Of a stretch of 7,057 nucleotides of DNA, positions 1 to 5,408 are shown piece after piece (within the stretch, counting starts at the first letter, position 1; every line of letters starts with the position of its first letter). The notes under the pieces were generated by a model, which saw only the letters and a program-made list of their open reading frames with translations, ran no database searches and was not told the DNA's origin. The translations under genes and the position numbers were made by a program. The stretch comes from Patescibacteria group bacterium (lineage in GTDB: Bacteria; Patescibacteria; UBA1384; JAMDBS01): contig JAMDBS010000095.1 of NCBI GenBank assembly GCA_023487325.1, forward strand, positions 1 through 7,057. The letters are read 5' to 3'.

Positions 1-100
1 GACGAAACTGCCGAAAAAAGCAGTTAAAGAAATGAGCGAAAAGGAAGTTGAAGGTAGAAAACTTCGTGTTGACATTGCTAAACCAATGCGCGCACGTTAA
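1..100 (+). CDS. RRM-type RNA-binding protein, C-terminal end only (5' partial)
   Basis: Only the last 32 residues and the TAA stop (98-100) are present, in the frame whose first full codon is base 2. The visible tail reads KEVEGRKLRVDIAKPMRAR after a short helix. This matches the end of an RNA recognition motif, where an xGxxVxGRxLxVxxAxP-like strand closes the domain. Small single-RRM proteins of the cyanobacterial Rbp or glycine-rich type are common in Patescibacteria and bind single-stranded RNA in the cytoplasm. The protein ends almost at once after the RRM, with no glycine-rich tail. The RNP1 and RNP2 motifs lie upstream of the window, so the assignment rests on the final strand alone. 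An intrinsic terminator follows 20 nt after the stop. Confidence 0.6.
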   Translation, partial: TKLPKKAVKEMSEKEVEGRKLRVDIAKPMRAR

Positions 101-120
101 TTTCTTACGCAAATATCTTA

Positions 121-148
121 AAAGCCGCTTCTTCACGAGGCGGTTTTT
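121..148 (+). terminator. Intrinsic terminator of the RRM gene
   Basis: A 7-bp stem pairs CCGCTTC (125-131) with GAGGCGG (137-143), including one G-T wobble, around the loop TTCAC. TTTTT follows directly (144-148). AAA at 121-123 can lengthen the stem against the T-run. It is placed correctly to end the transcript stopping at 100. Confidence 0.85.
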
Positions 149-182
149 AAGTTGAGCTTTTTTTGCGCACTGGTGCTTGGGG

Positions 183-191
183 TTATCCACA
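183..191 (+). promoter_or_regulatory. DnaA-box consensus match
   Basis: TTATCCACA fits the DnaA-box consensus TTATNCACA exactly. It overlaps the first base of the proposed -35 box of the polymerase promoter. Only one exact copy is visible in the window, so this is not an origin. It could be a regulatory DnaA site or chance. Confidence 0.4.
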
Positions 192-219
192 AGACATTTC
201 GGTCTTTGTTCGGTATAAT
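191..219 (+). promoter_or_regulatory. Sigma-70-type promoter for the Y-family polymerase gene
   Basis: A perfect -10 TATAAT (214-219) lies 17 nt from a partial -35, AAGACA (191-196), which keeps the GACA core. The predicted start near 226 gives a leader of about 115 nt before the ATG at 340. That leader is filled with AAAATTCAAAT-type repeats. No LexA-like palindrome is visible near it. Confidence 0.6.
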
Positions 220-228
220 ATAAAGAGG

Positions 229-338
229 AAAATTCAAATGACAAAATTCAAATTTTAAATCAAGCTCAAAATTCAAATTTTTAAACATTTAGTCATTGAA
301 AATTGATTAGAAATTAAAAATTTAAAATTGGAATTTTT
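229..338 (+). repeat. AT-rich repeat cluster with imperfect inverted repeat in the polymerase leader
   Basis: AAAATTCAAAT occurs three times, starting at 229, 243 and 268. The segment 243-260 is complementary, with one mismatch, to 320-337, which reaches to within 2 nt of the ATG at 340. The middle (290-315) has ATTGAAAATTGATTAGAAATT-like phrases. Repeats of this style are common between genes in Patescibacteria. A folded transcript could hide the weak ribosome-binding site, but the pairing is almost purely A-T. Confidence 0.6.
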
Positions 339-339
339 T

Positions 340-1554
340 ATGGACTCTCCCAAGGATACCCGCTATTTATTTATCGACATGAATTCTTTTTTTGCTTCTT
401 GCGAACAAGAGAAGAATATTTCATATCGGCATAAACCTTTGGTGGTAACGCCGGTTAATGTAGCCAGCGGCTGTGTCATTGCCGCTTCCTACGAAGCCAA
501 GGCCTATGGCATAAAAACCGGCACTTTGGTGCGCCAGGCTAGAGAGATTTTGCCTCAAGTGATTGTTTGCGAATCCAATGTTAATCTCTATTTAGATTTT
601 CATCATAAATTAGTTAAAATTTTAGGTCAATTTAGTCCTTTTATTAAAATTTTGAGTGTTGATGAAGCAGTTATCAAGCTTTCTCCCAGTGAGCAAAATT
701 CTGCTAGAGCTTTGACTATTGCCAGAGCCATCAAAGAAAAAATCAGGGAAAAAATGGGTAAATATTTAAGATCTTCCGTCGGTATCGGACCGAATATTTG
801 GCTGGCCAAAATGGCCGCAGAAAGCGAAAAGCCGGATGGTTTGGTAGAAGTGAGAATAAATAGTTTGTCTAGTTTTTTAGAAAAATTAAAACTGACTGAT
901 TTTACCGGTATTAATTCTCGCTTAGAGAAAAGGCTCAACTATTTAAATATTTTTAAGCCTATGGATTTATATCTGGCTTCAGCCGAAGAATTGCGTAAAA
1001 AGATGGGTATTGTGGGTGAATATTGGTATTTTCGTCTTCATGGTTATGAGATGGATGAGCAAAGAGCGGAAATTCCCAAAAGTATCGGACATTCGCATAT
1101 TCTAGAGCCGAGTTTGCGCAGTTGGTCAAAGGCTTGGGCAGTTTGTCAAAAACTGGCGGAAAGGGCTGGCAGGCGCTTGCGAGCGGATAAATTAGTAGCT
1201 GGCGGCGCTTGCTTGTGGATTAGGTATTTGGGCCAGAAAGGCTGGCATCAGTATCTGAAAACTCCCCAATTTTCCGACAGCCAAACTTTTTTAAAATATA
1301 TTTTAATTCTTTGGGATCAGGCACCTAAAGATGCCCGGCCGCTGGGTTTGGGTGTAAGAATGGTCAATCTATCTTATCAAGCCGGATTTCAGCAGAGCAT
1401 TTTTAGTTTGGAGCAAAGACTAATCTCTTTGTATCAGGCAGTAGATAAAATTAACGATCGCTACGGCAGTTTTACCATTAAGCCTGCCAATATTTTGCCA
1501 GTAGAGTCATCGGCGCCTCGCCGCATCGCCTTTGGCCCAGTAGAATCACTTTGA
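340..1554 (+). CDS. Y-family translesion DNA polymerase (DinB/UmuC/ImuB superfamily)
   Basis: This 404-residue error-prone polymerase would copy past DNA lesions. The palm begins with LFIDMNSFFAS: D13 is the first metal ligand and F18 sits at the steric-gate position. The second catalytic pair is D108-E109 in SVDEA. The motif SVGIGPNIWLAKMAAESEKP is at about 145-164, a helix-hairpin-helix thumb at about 186-205, and KSIGHSHIL at about 247-255 leads into the little finger. QQSIF (351-355), after GVRMVNL, sits where relatives carry a QLSLF-type beta-clamp motif. Length is normal and all catalytic acids are present, so it should be active. I chose ATG at 340 because a weak GGA lies 7 nt upstream and homologues start just before this core; TTG at 328 would add four residues. 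The gene has its own promoter and no imuA or lexA neighbour. Whether it is DinB or a more divergent branch cannot be decided here. Confidence 0.9.
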   Translation: MDSPKDTRYLFIDMNSFFASCEQEKNISYRHKPLVVTPVNVASGCVIAASYEAKAYGIKTGTLVRQAREILPQVIVCESNVNLYLDFHHKLVKILGQFSPFIKILSVDEAVIKLSPSEQNSARALTIARAIKEKIREKMGKYLRSSVGIGPNIWLAKMAAESEKPDGLVEVRINSLSSFLEKLKLTDFTGINSRLEKRLNYLNIFKPMDLYLASAEELRKKMGIVGEYWYFRLHGYEMDEQRAEIPKSIGHSHILEPSLRSWSKAWAVCQKLAERAGRRLRADKLVAGGACLWIRYLGQKGWHQYLKTPQFSDSQTFLKYILILWDQAPKDARPLGLGVRMVNLSYQAGFQQSIFSLEQRLISLYQAVDKINDRYGSFTIKPANILPVESSAPRRIAFGPVESL

Positions 1555-1677
1555 CAGTTGCCTCTTGAAAAATTGATTAACAAAATTTATTTATATTAAT
1601 TAGACGAGATTCAATAGATAGATATGTTTTAAATTTCCCGCGGCAACTTATTTTTCAGTCAAAGTAGCTCTACTGGG
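1536..1677. repeat. Large interrupted inverted repeat spanning the polymerase stop codon
   Basis: Three blocks of the left arm pair in order with the right arm. AGTTGCC (1556-1562) pairs with GGCAACT (1642-1648), ACTTTGAC (1548-1555) with GTCAAAGT (1658-1665), and CCCAGTAGA (1536-1544) with TCTACTGGG (1669-1677). That is 24 bp in all, with a small internal loop and a 9-nt T-rich bulge (1649-1657) on the right side. The left arm lies inside the last codons and stop of the polymerase gene. The 79-nt loop (1563-1641) is AT-rich and has no open frame. It may end the transcript or be an inserted palindromic element. I see no gene in 1555-1743. Confidence 0.75.
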
Positions 1678-1705
1678 TTGGCCAGCCACTAACAGACTAA
1701 AACTA

Positions 1706-1734
1706 TTGAAAATTTAGTAAAATTAAGCTAGAAT
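1706..1734 (+). promoter_or_regulatory. Sigma-70-type promoter for the pseudouridine synthase, nearly leaderless
   Basis: TTGAAA (1706-1711) and TAGAAT (1729-1734) are 17 nt apart. The expected start, near 1741, is about 3 nt before the ATG at 1744. That leaves no room for a Shine-Dalgarno sequence, and none is seen. Confidence 0.65.
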
Positions 1735-1743
1735 AAACTGAGT

Positions 1744-2448
1744 ATGCCTGAAATTATTTACCCAATACGCATCAATAAATATTTGGCCAAGAAAAATATC
1801 TGCTCCAGAAGAAAAGCAGATGATTTTATCAGTCGCAAATTAGTTAAAATCAATGGCAGAACGGCAGTCTTGGGAGATAAGGTTCAAAAAGAAGATAGGG
1901 TGGAACTCAATTCGAAAGTTGAAAAAATTACCCAGAAATTTATCTATTTGGCTTACAACAAGCCAATTGGAGTAGCTTCGCACCTGCCACAAGAAAATGA
2001 AATCGGTATCAGAGAAACTTCATCTTTGCCGAAAGATATTTTTCCTGTTGGACGCCTAGACAAAGAATCCCGAGGGCTGATGATTCTTACCAATGATGGC
2101 CGCATTACCGAAAAATTATTGGATCCCAAATTTTATCATGAAAAAGAATATGAAGTTTTGGTCAATAAACCTATTAACAATTATTTTATCAATAAAATGC
2201 AAAATGGCATTAGGTTGGAAGGTTTTACCACTCGTCCGTGTCAACTAAAAAAATTAGATACAAATAAATTTAGCATTGTGCTTACCGAAGGCAAAAAACA
2301 CCAAATTCGTAGAATGTGCACGGCCTTGGGTTATGAGGTCAAAGATTTGCAAAGAGTACGGATTGGTCAAATTAGGTTGAAGGATTTAGCAGTTGGCGCA
2401 ACCAGGCCTTTGACTGGCAAAGAAATTGAAAAATTTTTTAGTTATTAG
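1744..2448 (+). CDS. rRNA pseudouridine synthase, RsuA/RluB/RluF family
   Basis: This 234-residue enzyme would convert a specific uridine of ribosomal RNA to pseudouridine. Residues 1-55 form an S4 RNA-binding domain (INKYLAKKNICSRRKADDFI, then VKINGR). The catalytic domain starts at about 65 with IYLAYNKPIGV. It carries the catalytic aspartate D106 in GRLDKESRGL, then LTNDG, KEYEV at about 144-148 and EGKKHQIRRMCTALGYEV near 187-204. The phrase LQRVRIGQI and the final RPLT recall RluF and RluB more than RsuA. The target base (23S or 16S) cannot be fixed from sequence alone, so no symbol is given. The gene has its own promoter, and its stop codon TAG overlaps the first base of structured repeat A. 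It faces prmC tail to tail. Confidence 0.9.
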   Translation: MPEIIYPIRINKYLAKKNICSRRKADDFISRKLVKINGRTAVLGDKVQKEDRVELNSKVEKITQKFIYLAYNKPIGVASHLPQENEIGIRETSSLPKDIFPVGRLDKESRGLMILTNDGRITEKLLDPKFYHEKEYEVLVNKPINNYFINKMQNGIRLEGFTTRPCQLKKLDTNKFSIVLTEGKKHQIRRMCTALGYEVKDLQRVRIGQIRLKDLAVGATRPLTGKEIEKFFSY

Positions 2449-2593
2449 CGCTCAAATAGACATTCTTTTACTTTCGGCCTGCCTAACCAAGCCTATTCGC
2501 TCGTTTCTAATTTGCTCGTTAAACATCTAAAACACTCGCAAATTATATAACTCGCTCAACCGGCACTTCGTTCAAGAACATCTATTTGAGCGC
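2448..2593. repeat. Structured repeat A (long terminal stem, two conserved internal boxes)
   Basis: GCGCTCAAATAGA (2448-2460) pairs perfectly with TCTATTTGAGCGC (2581-2593). The stem continues imperfectly inward (CATTCTTTT against CAAGAACA). Box 1 (2471-2500) contains CTTTCGG, CCTAACCAAGCCTATTC. An apical stem pairs TAATTTGC (2508-2515) with GCAAATTA (2538-2545). Box 2 is TCAACCGGCACTTCG (2556-2570). Both boxes recur in repeat B at 3472-3582, while the stems differ. It fills the gap between the convergent pseudouridine synthase and prmC genes and may end both transcripts, though it lacks a clean T-run. Confidence 0.85.
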
Positions 2594-2598
2594 AATGT

Positions 2599-3447
2599 TT
2601 ATATGCTTATATGTTTTAATTCGACCATGGCGAAGCGCCAACGCCCGAATTGATCTTTAAAAAAATCAACTCGGTATTTTTTTTGGCAATAATCTTGAAT
2701 ATATTGTTTTTGAGCCGGATCAAATTCCAACCAAATCTGGCCGTCGGTTTTGAGATGTTTCGGCGCTTGATTAAGAAATTTTTTGATGTAATACAGGCCT
2801 CTTTCGTGAGCCTGAATGGCTGAAAGCGGTTCATAATCTTTGACAGATTTGGGCAACTTTCTATTTGCATCAATATAAGGAGGGTTAGCGAGAATATAAT
2901 CGTATTTGCCTTTGATGTTTGTAAACACATCGGATTGAATCAGGGCGCATTTTTTATCAAGATTATTTAATTTTAAATTAATTTTTATTTGTGCTAAAAA
3001 TTGCTTATTAATTTCTGCAAAATCGACTTGTGCGTTAGGGAAGTTTTTTTTGATGGCGATGCCCACGCAGCCCGAGCCGGCAAAAATATCTAGAATCTTT
3101 ATCCCCATTTGTTTATATGTCCCGACGGACTTTGTCCTGTCGAGGATCCTCGATTGGTTCGCCTTCGGCGAAACCATCGGGATTTTTCCGTTCTTCAGTT
3201 CTTTAATTCTTTCGTTCTTTAGTTTTCCAATGAATTTCTCCACCCAGTATTCAGTCTCCGTTCGTGGAATGAGTGGTTTATAGCTTAAATCAATTTTGGT
3301 ATTTAAAAATGGTTTCCAGCCGATTACGTAATCCAAAGGCTCGTCATTTTTCAATCTTTTGAGGTCGGTTTTAAGCTTGGGGTTGCTTTTGCTTTGATAT
3401 TTATCCCTTATCAGCCAATCTATTTGTTGTGCGGTTATTTTAGTCAT
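2599..3447 (-). CDS. prmC: Release factor glutamine methyltransferase PrmC (HemK family) with an in-frame insertion
   Basis: This 282-residue SAM-dependent enzyme methylates the glutamine of the GGQ motif in RF1 and RF2, helping termination. A short helical N-domain runs to DYVIGW (about 40-45). Next come PLIPRTETEYWV (58-69), the SAM-binding motif ILDIFAGSGCVGIAI (118-132), the substrate motif NPPY (188-191), YEPLSAIQAHERGL (205-218) and LEFDP (240-244). Residues 76-114, just before the SAM motif, form an extra linker encoded by an 8-nt tandem repeat and a 63-nt palindromic element. All key motifs are intact on both sides, so the enzyme is probably functional. The open frame reaches back to 3555, but the first 36 codons lie largely in structured repeat B. 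I therefore start at ATG 3447, six bases after a TATAAT box, which predicts a leaderless message. PRTETE replaces the usual PRPETE or PRPDTE. Confidence 0.92.
   Translation of the reverse strand: MTKITAQQIDWLIRDKYQSKSNPKLKTDLKRLKNDEPLDYVIGWKPFLNTKIDLSYKPLIPRTETEYWVEKFIGKLKNERIKELKNGKIPMVSPKANQSRILDRTKSVGTYKQMGIKILDIFAGSGCVGIAIKKNFPNAQVDFAEINKQFLAQIKINLKLNNLDKKCALIQSDVFTNIKGKYDYILANPPYIDANRKLPKSVKDYEPLSAIQAHERGLYYIKKFLNQAPKHLKTDGQIWLEFDPAQKQYIQDYCQKKYRVDFFKDQFGRWRFAMVELKHISI
3120..3182. repeat. 63-nt palindromic element inserted in frame within prmC
   Basis: TCCCGA (3120-3125) pairs with TCGGGA (3177-3182) as the closing stem. Inside lie three hairpins or palindromes: GGAC-TTT-GTCC (3127-3137), the perfect palindrome TCGAGGATCCTCGA (3140-3153), and GGTTCGCC-TTC-GGCGAAACC (3156-3175, with one bulged A). 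Its 63 nt equal exactly 21 codons. On the minus strand it encodes prmC residues of about 89-110, with no stop. It is GC-richer than the gene around it. No target-site duplication is evident. Confidence 0.8.
3191..3222. repeat. Tandem repeat of an 8-nt unit within prmC
   Basis: Four head-to-tail units read TTCTTCAG, TTCTTTAA, TTCTTTCG and TTCTTTAG. On the coding (minus) strand they encode the charged helix-like stretch LKNERIKELKN (prmC residues 76-86), directly next to the 63-nt palindrome. A unit length of 8 means each extra copy would shift the frame unless added in threes. Confidence 0.75.
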
Positions 3448-3453
3448 ATTCGT

Positions 3454-3459
3454 ATTATA
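3454..3459 (-). promoter_or_regulatory. -10 box of prmC, leaderless
   Basis: On the minus strand TATAAT ends six bases before ATG 3447, so transcription should start at or within a base or two of the start codon. No good -35 is present at 17 nt; that position falls in the stem of structured repeat B. Confidence 0.5.
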
Positions 3460-3471
3460 CACTAATCTTGA

Positions 3472-3582
3472 TGCGCGAGGGATGTTCCTTTCGCTTTCGG
3501 GCTCCCTAGCCAGCCTATTCCCCCGCCCTTCGCGAAGGGCGGGGTCAACCGCCACTTCGCGAGAAGAAACATCCCTTACGCA
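3472..3582. repeat. Structured repeat B (related to repeat A)
   Basis: TGCGCGAGGGATGTT (3472-3486) pairs with AACATCCCTTACGCA (3568-3582), with one mismatch and one wobble. The stem extends inward to 3494/3559. Box 1 (3494-3520) contains CTTTCGGGCTCCCTAGCC and AGCCTATTC. Box 2 is TCAACCGCCACTTCG (3545-3559). Between them is a perfect 24-nt palindrome, CCCCGCCCTTCG and its complement (3521-3544). Both boxes match repeat A closely, but the terminal and apical stems have unrelated sequences. It lies between the divergent prmC and DUF192 genes and produces an artificial N-terminal open frame in front of prmC. Confidence 0.85.
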
Positions 3583-3622
3583 CCTGAAAGTTATCTAACA
3601 GGATGAATAAATATGCATTATA

Positions 3623-3631
3623 TGTTATATT
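3623..3631 (+). promoter_or_regulatory. Possible extended -10 of the DUF192-truB operon
   Basis: TG, one base, then TATATT (3626-3631) makes an extended -10 element directly abutting ATG 3632. A start about 7 nt downstream would fall on the second ATG (3638), again suggesting a leaderless message. No clear -35 is seen, so this is tentative. Confidence 0.35.
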
Positions 3632-4078
3632 ATGGCTATGAAATATTTTTTTGTTTTTGTGCTACTGCTTATTGCCGCCAGCTTAATATATATAGTTAAT
3701 TTGCCAAAATCTCAATCAGTGAATAAAACTATGAATATAAAAATTGCCAATCATGAGATTGTCGCTGATGTTGCCGACAATGCCACGGCGCGCACGCAAG
3801 GCTTGTCCGGCAGATCAGAATTAAAAAATAATGCCGGCATGTTATTTATTTACGACCAACCAAGCTATCCGGGTATCTGGATGAAAGAGATGGAATTTAG
3901 TTTGGATATTATTTTTATTGACGAGGGCAAAAAGATAGTAGACATAACTTTCGACATTTCGCCCAACACTTACCCCCAATTATTTAAACCCAAGTCATTG
4001 GCAAAATATGTTTTGGAAGTCAGCGCCGGCTGGTGCAAAGATAATGATATAAAAATAGGGGATGAGGTAAAATTTTGA
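3632..4078 (+). CDS. Membrane-anchored DUF192 family protein
   Basis: The 148-residue protein has one N-terminal hydrophobic helix (about 4-23, FFVFVLLLIAASLIYIV) that acts as an uncleaved anchor or signal peptide, with the rest predicted outside the membrane. The DUF192 domain (about 35-148) shows its hallmarks: QGLSGRSEL (56-64), GMLFIYDQP, the WMK motif (83-85) followed by LDIIFID, and a closing YVLEVSAGWCKDNDIKIGDEV. The biochemical role of DUF192 is not established, so none is claimed. There are two possible starts, ATG 3632 and ATG 3638. I list the first, but the -10 box would favour the second for a leaderless message. The stop codon overlaps the truB start by four bases (TTGA), indicating translational coupling. 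Confidence 0.85.
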   Translation: MAMKYFFVFVLLLIAASLIYIVNLPKSQSVNKTMNIKIANHEIVADVADNATARTQGLSGRSELKNNAGMLFIYDQPSYPGIWMKEMEFSLDIIFIDEGKKIVDITFDISPNTYPQLFKPKSLAKYVLEVSAGWCKDNDIKIGDEVKF

Positions 4079-4749
4079 AATTAACAAATATTGTGGCAAT
4101 TTATAAACCTAAGGGGCCAACATCGCATGATATTATTGATCAGCTGCGAAAAATTACCGGTATCCGACGCATTGGCCATGCCGGTACGCTTGATCCTTTG
4201 GCCAGCGGTGTTTTAGTGGTGGGCATCAGTCGAGAAGGCACCAAGCAATTAGCCCATTTGGTTACAAATGACAAAGAATATTTAGCAGAGATTAAGTTGG
4301 GTGAGAACAGCCAAACCGATGATGCCGAAGGCGAGAAAACCAAAATTAGCAAAATCAAACCAAAATTAGCTGAAATTAATAAAGTAATCAAACAATTTAT
4401 TGGTGAGATTGAGCAGGTGCCGCCAATTTACAGCGCCATTAAAATTAAGGGTAAATCTGCTTATAAATATGCCAGAGTTAAACAAAAAATTACCCTAGAG
4501 CCCAGAAAAGTGAGAATTGATAGCATTGAAATAAAAAGTTATGACTATCCGATTTTAAAACTTTTAATCACCACGGGCTCAGGTGTTTATATTCGTTCAT
4601 TAGCTAGAGATATTGGGGAAAAATTAAAAGTCGGAGGTTATCTGTATTCTTTAGAAAGAACCAGAGTGGGGGAATTTAATAAAAAAGATTCATTAACGAT
4701 TGAAGAATTTAAAAAATCATTCGCTTGCCCCGTAGCGACGCTCCCGTGA
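4075..4749 (+). CDS. truB: tRNA pseudouridine-55 synthase TruB
   Basis: This 224-residue enzyme makes the universal pseudouridine 55 in the T-loop of tRNAs. It opens with VAIYKPKGPTSHDII. The catalytic aspartate is D40 in GHAGTLDPLASGVL. KEYLAEIKLG, the conserved VPPIYSAIKIKGKSAYKYAR near 115-134 and GVYIRSLARDIGEKL near 170-184 follow. It lacks a C-terminal PUA domain, as in short bacterial TruB forms. The start is TTG 4075, overlapping the DUF192 stop, with AGG seven bases upstream; no later start keeps the KPKG strand. Two 14-nt copies of AAACCAAAATTAGC lie 20 nt apart (4337-4370) in a lysine-rich insertion (about 87-100). The last eight or so residues (ACPVATLP) are encoded by one arm of a palindromic element, so the natural end may have been replaced. 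Confidence 0.93.
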   Translation: MKLTNIVAIYKPKGPTSHDIIDQLRKITGIRRIGHAGTLDPLASGVLVVGISREGTKQLAHLVTNDKEYLAEIKLGENSQTDDAEGEKTKISKIKPKLAEINKVIKQFIGEIEQVPPIYSAIKIKGKSAYKYARVKQKITLEPRKVRIDSIEIKSYDYPILKLLITTGSGVYIRSLARDIGEKLKVGGYLYSLERTRVGEFNKKDSLTIEEFKKSFACPVATLP

Positions 4750-4794
4750 TAACGCTATGGAATAGGTTTTACGGGAAGGAGTTTTACGGGGTAA
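4725..4794. repeat. Nested inverted repeat at the truB 3' end
   Basis: TTGCCCCGTA (4725-4734) pairs with TACGGGGTAA (4785-4794) with one wobble. Inside it TCCCGT (4742-4747) pairs with ACGGGA (4771-4776). As an alternative, TAGCG (4733-4737) can pair with CGCTA (4753-4757). The left arm encodes the truB C-terminus and stop. There is no T-run, so it is unlikely to be a strong terminator. It contains GGAATAGG, the complement of CCTATTCC in repeat B, so a distant relation is possible but weak. Confidence 0.6.
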
Positions 4795-4809
4795 TTCGTA
4801 GGAAAATTT

Positions 4810-5091
4810 ATGGGTATAACCAAAAAGATAGTTAAATTAAAAGAAAAATCGTCTGAAATAAAAAAAGAGATTTTTAGGAAATCTCTTGGTTATGTTGTGG
4901 CAGCTTTTGGATTTGTTATCGCTTTGGCCTGGAATGATTTTATTAAGTCTGCCATTGATCGCTACTTCCCTATGCCTGCTGACGGGCTGAAAGCCAAACT
5001 GCTCTACGCTATTATTATCACGGCCGTATTGGTAATAATCAGTGTATATCTTGTCAAATTGTTCGAAGATGATGAAGAAAAGAAAAAATAA
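4810..5091 (+). CDS. Small two-helix membrane protein, DUF5654-like
   Basis: The 93-residue protein starts with a charged amphipathic helix (about 1-24, rich in K and E). Next come a first membrane segment (about 26-42, YVVAAFGFVIALAWNDF), a short loop with FPMPADGLKAK, a second membrane segment (about 64-83, LLYAIIITAVLVIISVYLV) and an acidic-lysine tail (EDDEEKKK). The AFGxVxALAWND pattern and the two-helix layout resemble the DUF5654 family, known from Patescibacteria and archaea and with no known function. TAGGA lies about 7 nt before ATG. It follows truB after a 60-nt gap filled by the palindromic element and precedes the next gene by 14 nt, so it probably belongs to the same operon. The family name is from memory. 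Confidence 0.75.
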   Translation: MGITKKIVKLKEKSSEIKKEIFRKSLGYVVAAFGFVIALAWNDFIKSAIDRYFPMPADGLKAKLLYAIIITAVLVIISVYLVKLFEDDEEKKK

Positions 5092-5105
5092 TACAAGGAG
5101 GTTCT

Positions 5106-5363
5106 ATGAGCAAAATGGATTTTTCCAATGAAGAAGCCAAACAAATTGGCGACCAACTAGGTATCAAATGGGATAAATTTAATGTTGATCAATTTAGACG
5201 CGGAATGAAAGTGGAGTTGGAGCATGGAACAATCAGCCCATCAACCAATGTCACCAATGACGATTCCTTGATAACCGGCAAAATCGCCTTGGCGCACTTG
5301 AATGAAATCTCGGATTATTACGACCGTTTGGCAAAAATGGAATCCGAAGCGGAAAAAAAGTGA
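5106..5363 (+). CDS. Small soluble protein, DUF5661-like
   Basis: This 85-residue charged protein has no membrane segment or signal. It has a helix with NEEAKQIGDQLGIKWDKF (about 8-25), then QFRRGMKVELEHG (29-41), TNVTNDD (48-54), TGKIALAHLNEISDYYDRL (57-75) and a short charged tail. The LEHG, TNVTxDD and TGKIALAHLxE phrases recall the DUF5661 family, whose function is unknown. The ribosome-binding site is the strongest in this operon, AAGGAGG (5095-5101), but its spacing of 4 nt to ATG is short. It is the last gene of the probable DUF192-truB operon and is followed by a bidirectional terminator. The family name is recalled rather than searched. Confidence 0.78.
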   Translation: MSKMDFSNEEAKQIGDQLGIKWDKFNVDQFRRGMKVELEHGTISPSTNVTNDDSLITGKIALAHLNEISDYYDRLAKMESEAEKK

Positions 5364-5372
5364 TTATGAAAT

Positions 5373-5408
5373 AAAAAAACACCAGTATTTTTATTTTGCT
5401 GGTGTTTT
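5373..5408. terminator. Bidirectional intrinsic terminator between convergent genes
   Basis: AAAACACCAG (5376-5385) pairs fully with CTGGTGTTTT (5399-5408) around a 13-nt AT-rich loop. The T-run serves plus-strand transcripts, and the A-run (5373-5379) supplies the U-tract for minus-strand ones. The stop codon of the ART-like gene (5391-5393) sits in the loop. Confidence 0.9.

Noticed and set aside
229..338. CRISPR array, because of repeated AAAATTCAAAT
   Set aside because: The repeats are short, unevenly spaced and pure A/T-rich, with no spacers of regular length.
627..938. Minus-strand open frame within the polymerase gene
   Set aside because: Antisense to catalytic motifs of the polymerase, with no start signal or family resemblance.
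2448..2593. Integron attC site, because GCCTAAC occurs at 2481-2487 inside a long palindrome
   Set aside because: The motif is inside the element rather than at its end, there is no GTTRRRY partner at the other end, and repeat B does not keep it.
3120..3182. A tRNA-like cloverleaf
   Set aside because: It has a closing stem and three hairpins but lacks the T-loop GTTCRA, a proper anticodon arm and a 7-bp acceptor stem, and lies within a coding gene.
3050..3283. Plus-strand open frame antisense to prmC
   Set aside because: It mirrors conserved PrmC motifs and the palindrome; no start signal and no recognisable protein.
3448..3555. A 36-residue N-terminal extension of PrmC
   Set aside because: It is translated largely from structured repeat B, lies upstream of a -10 box six bases from ATG 3447, and has no counterpart in the family.
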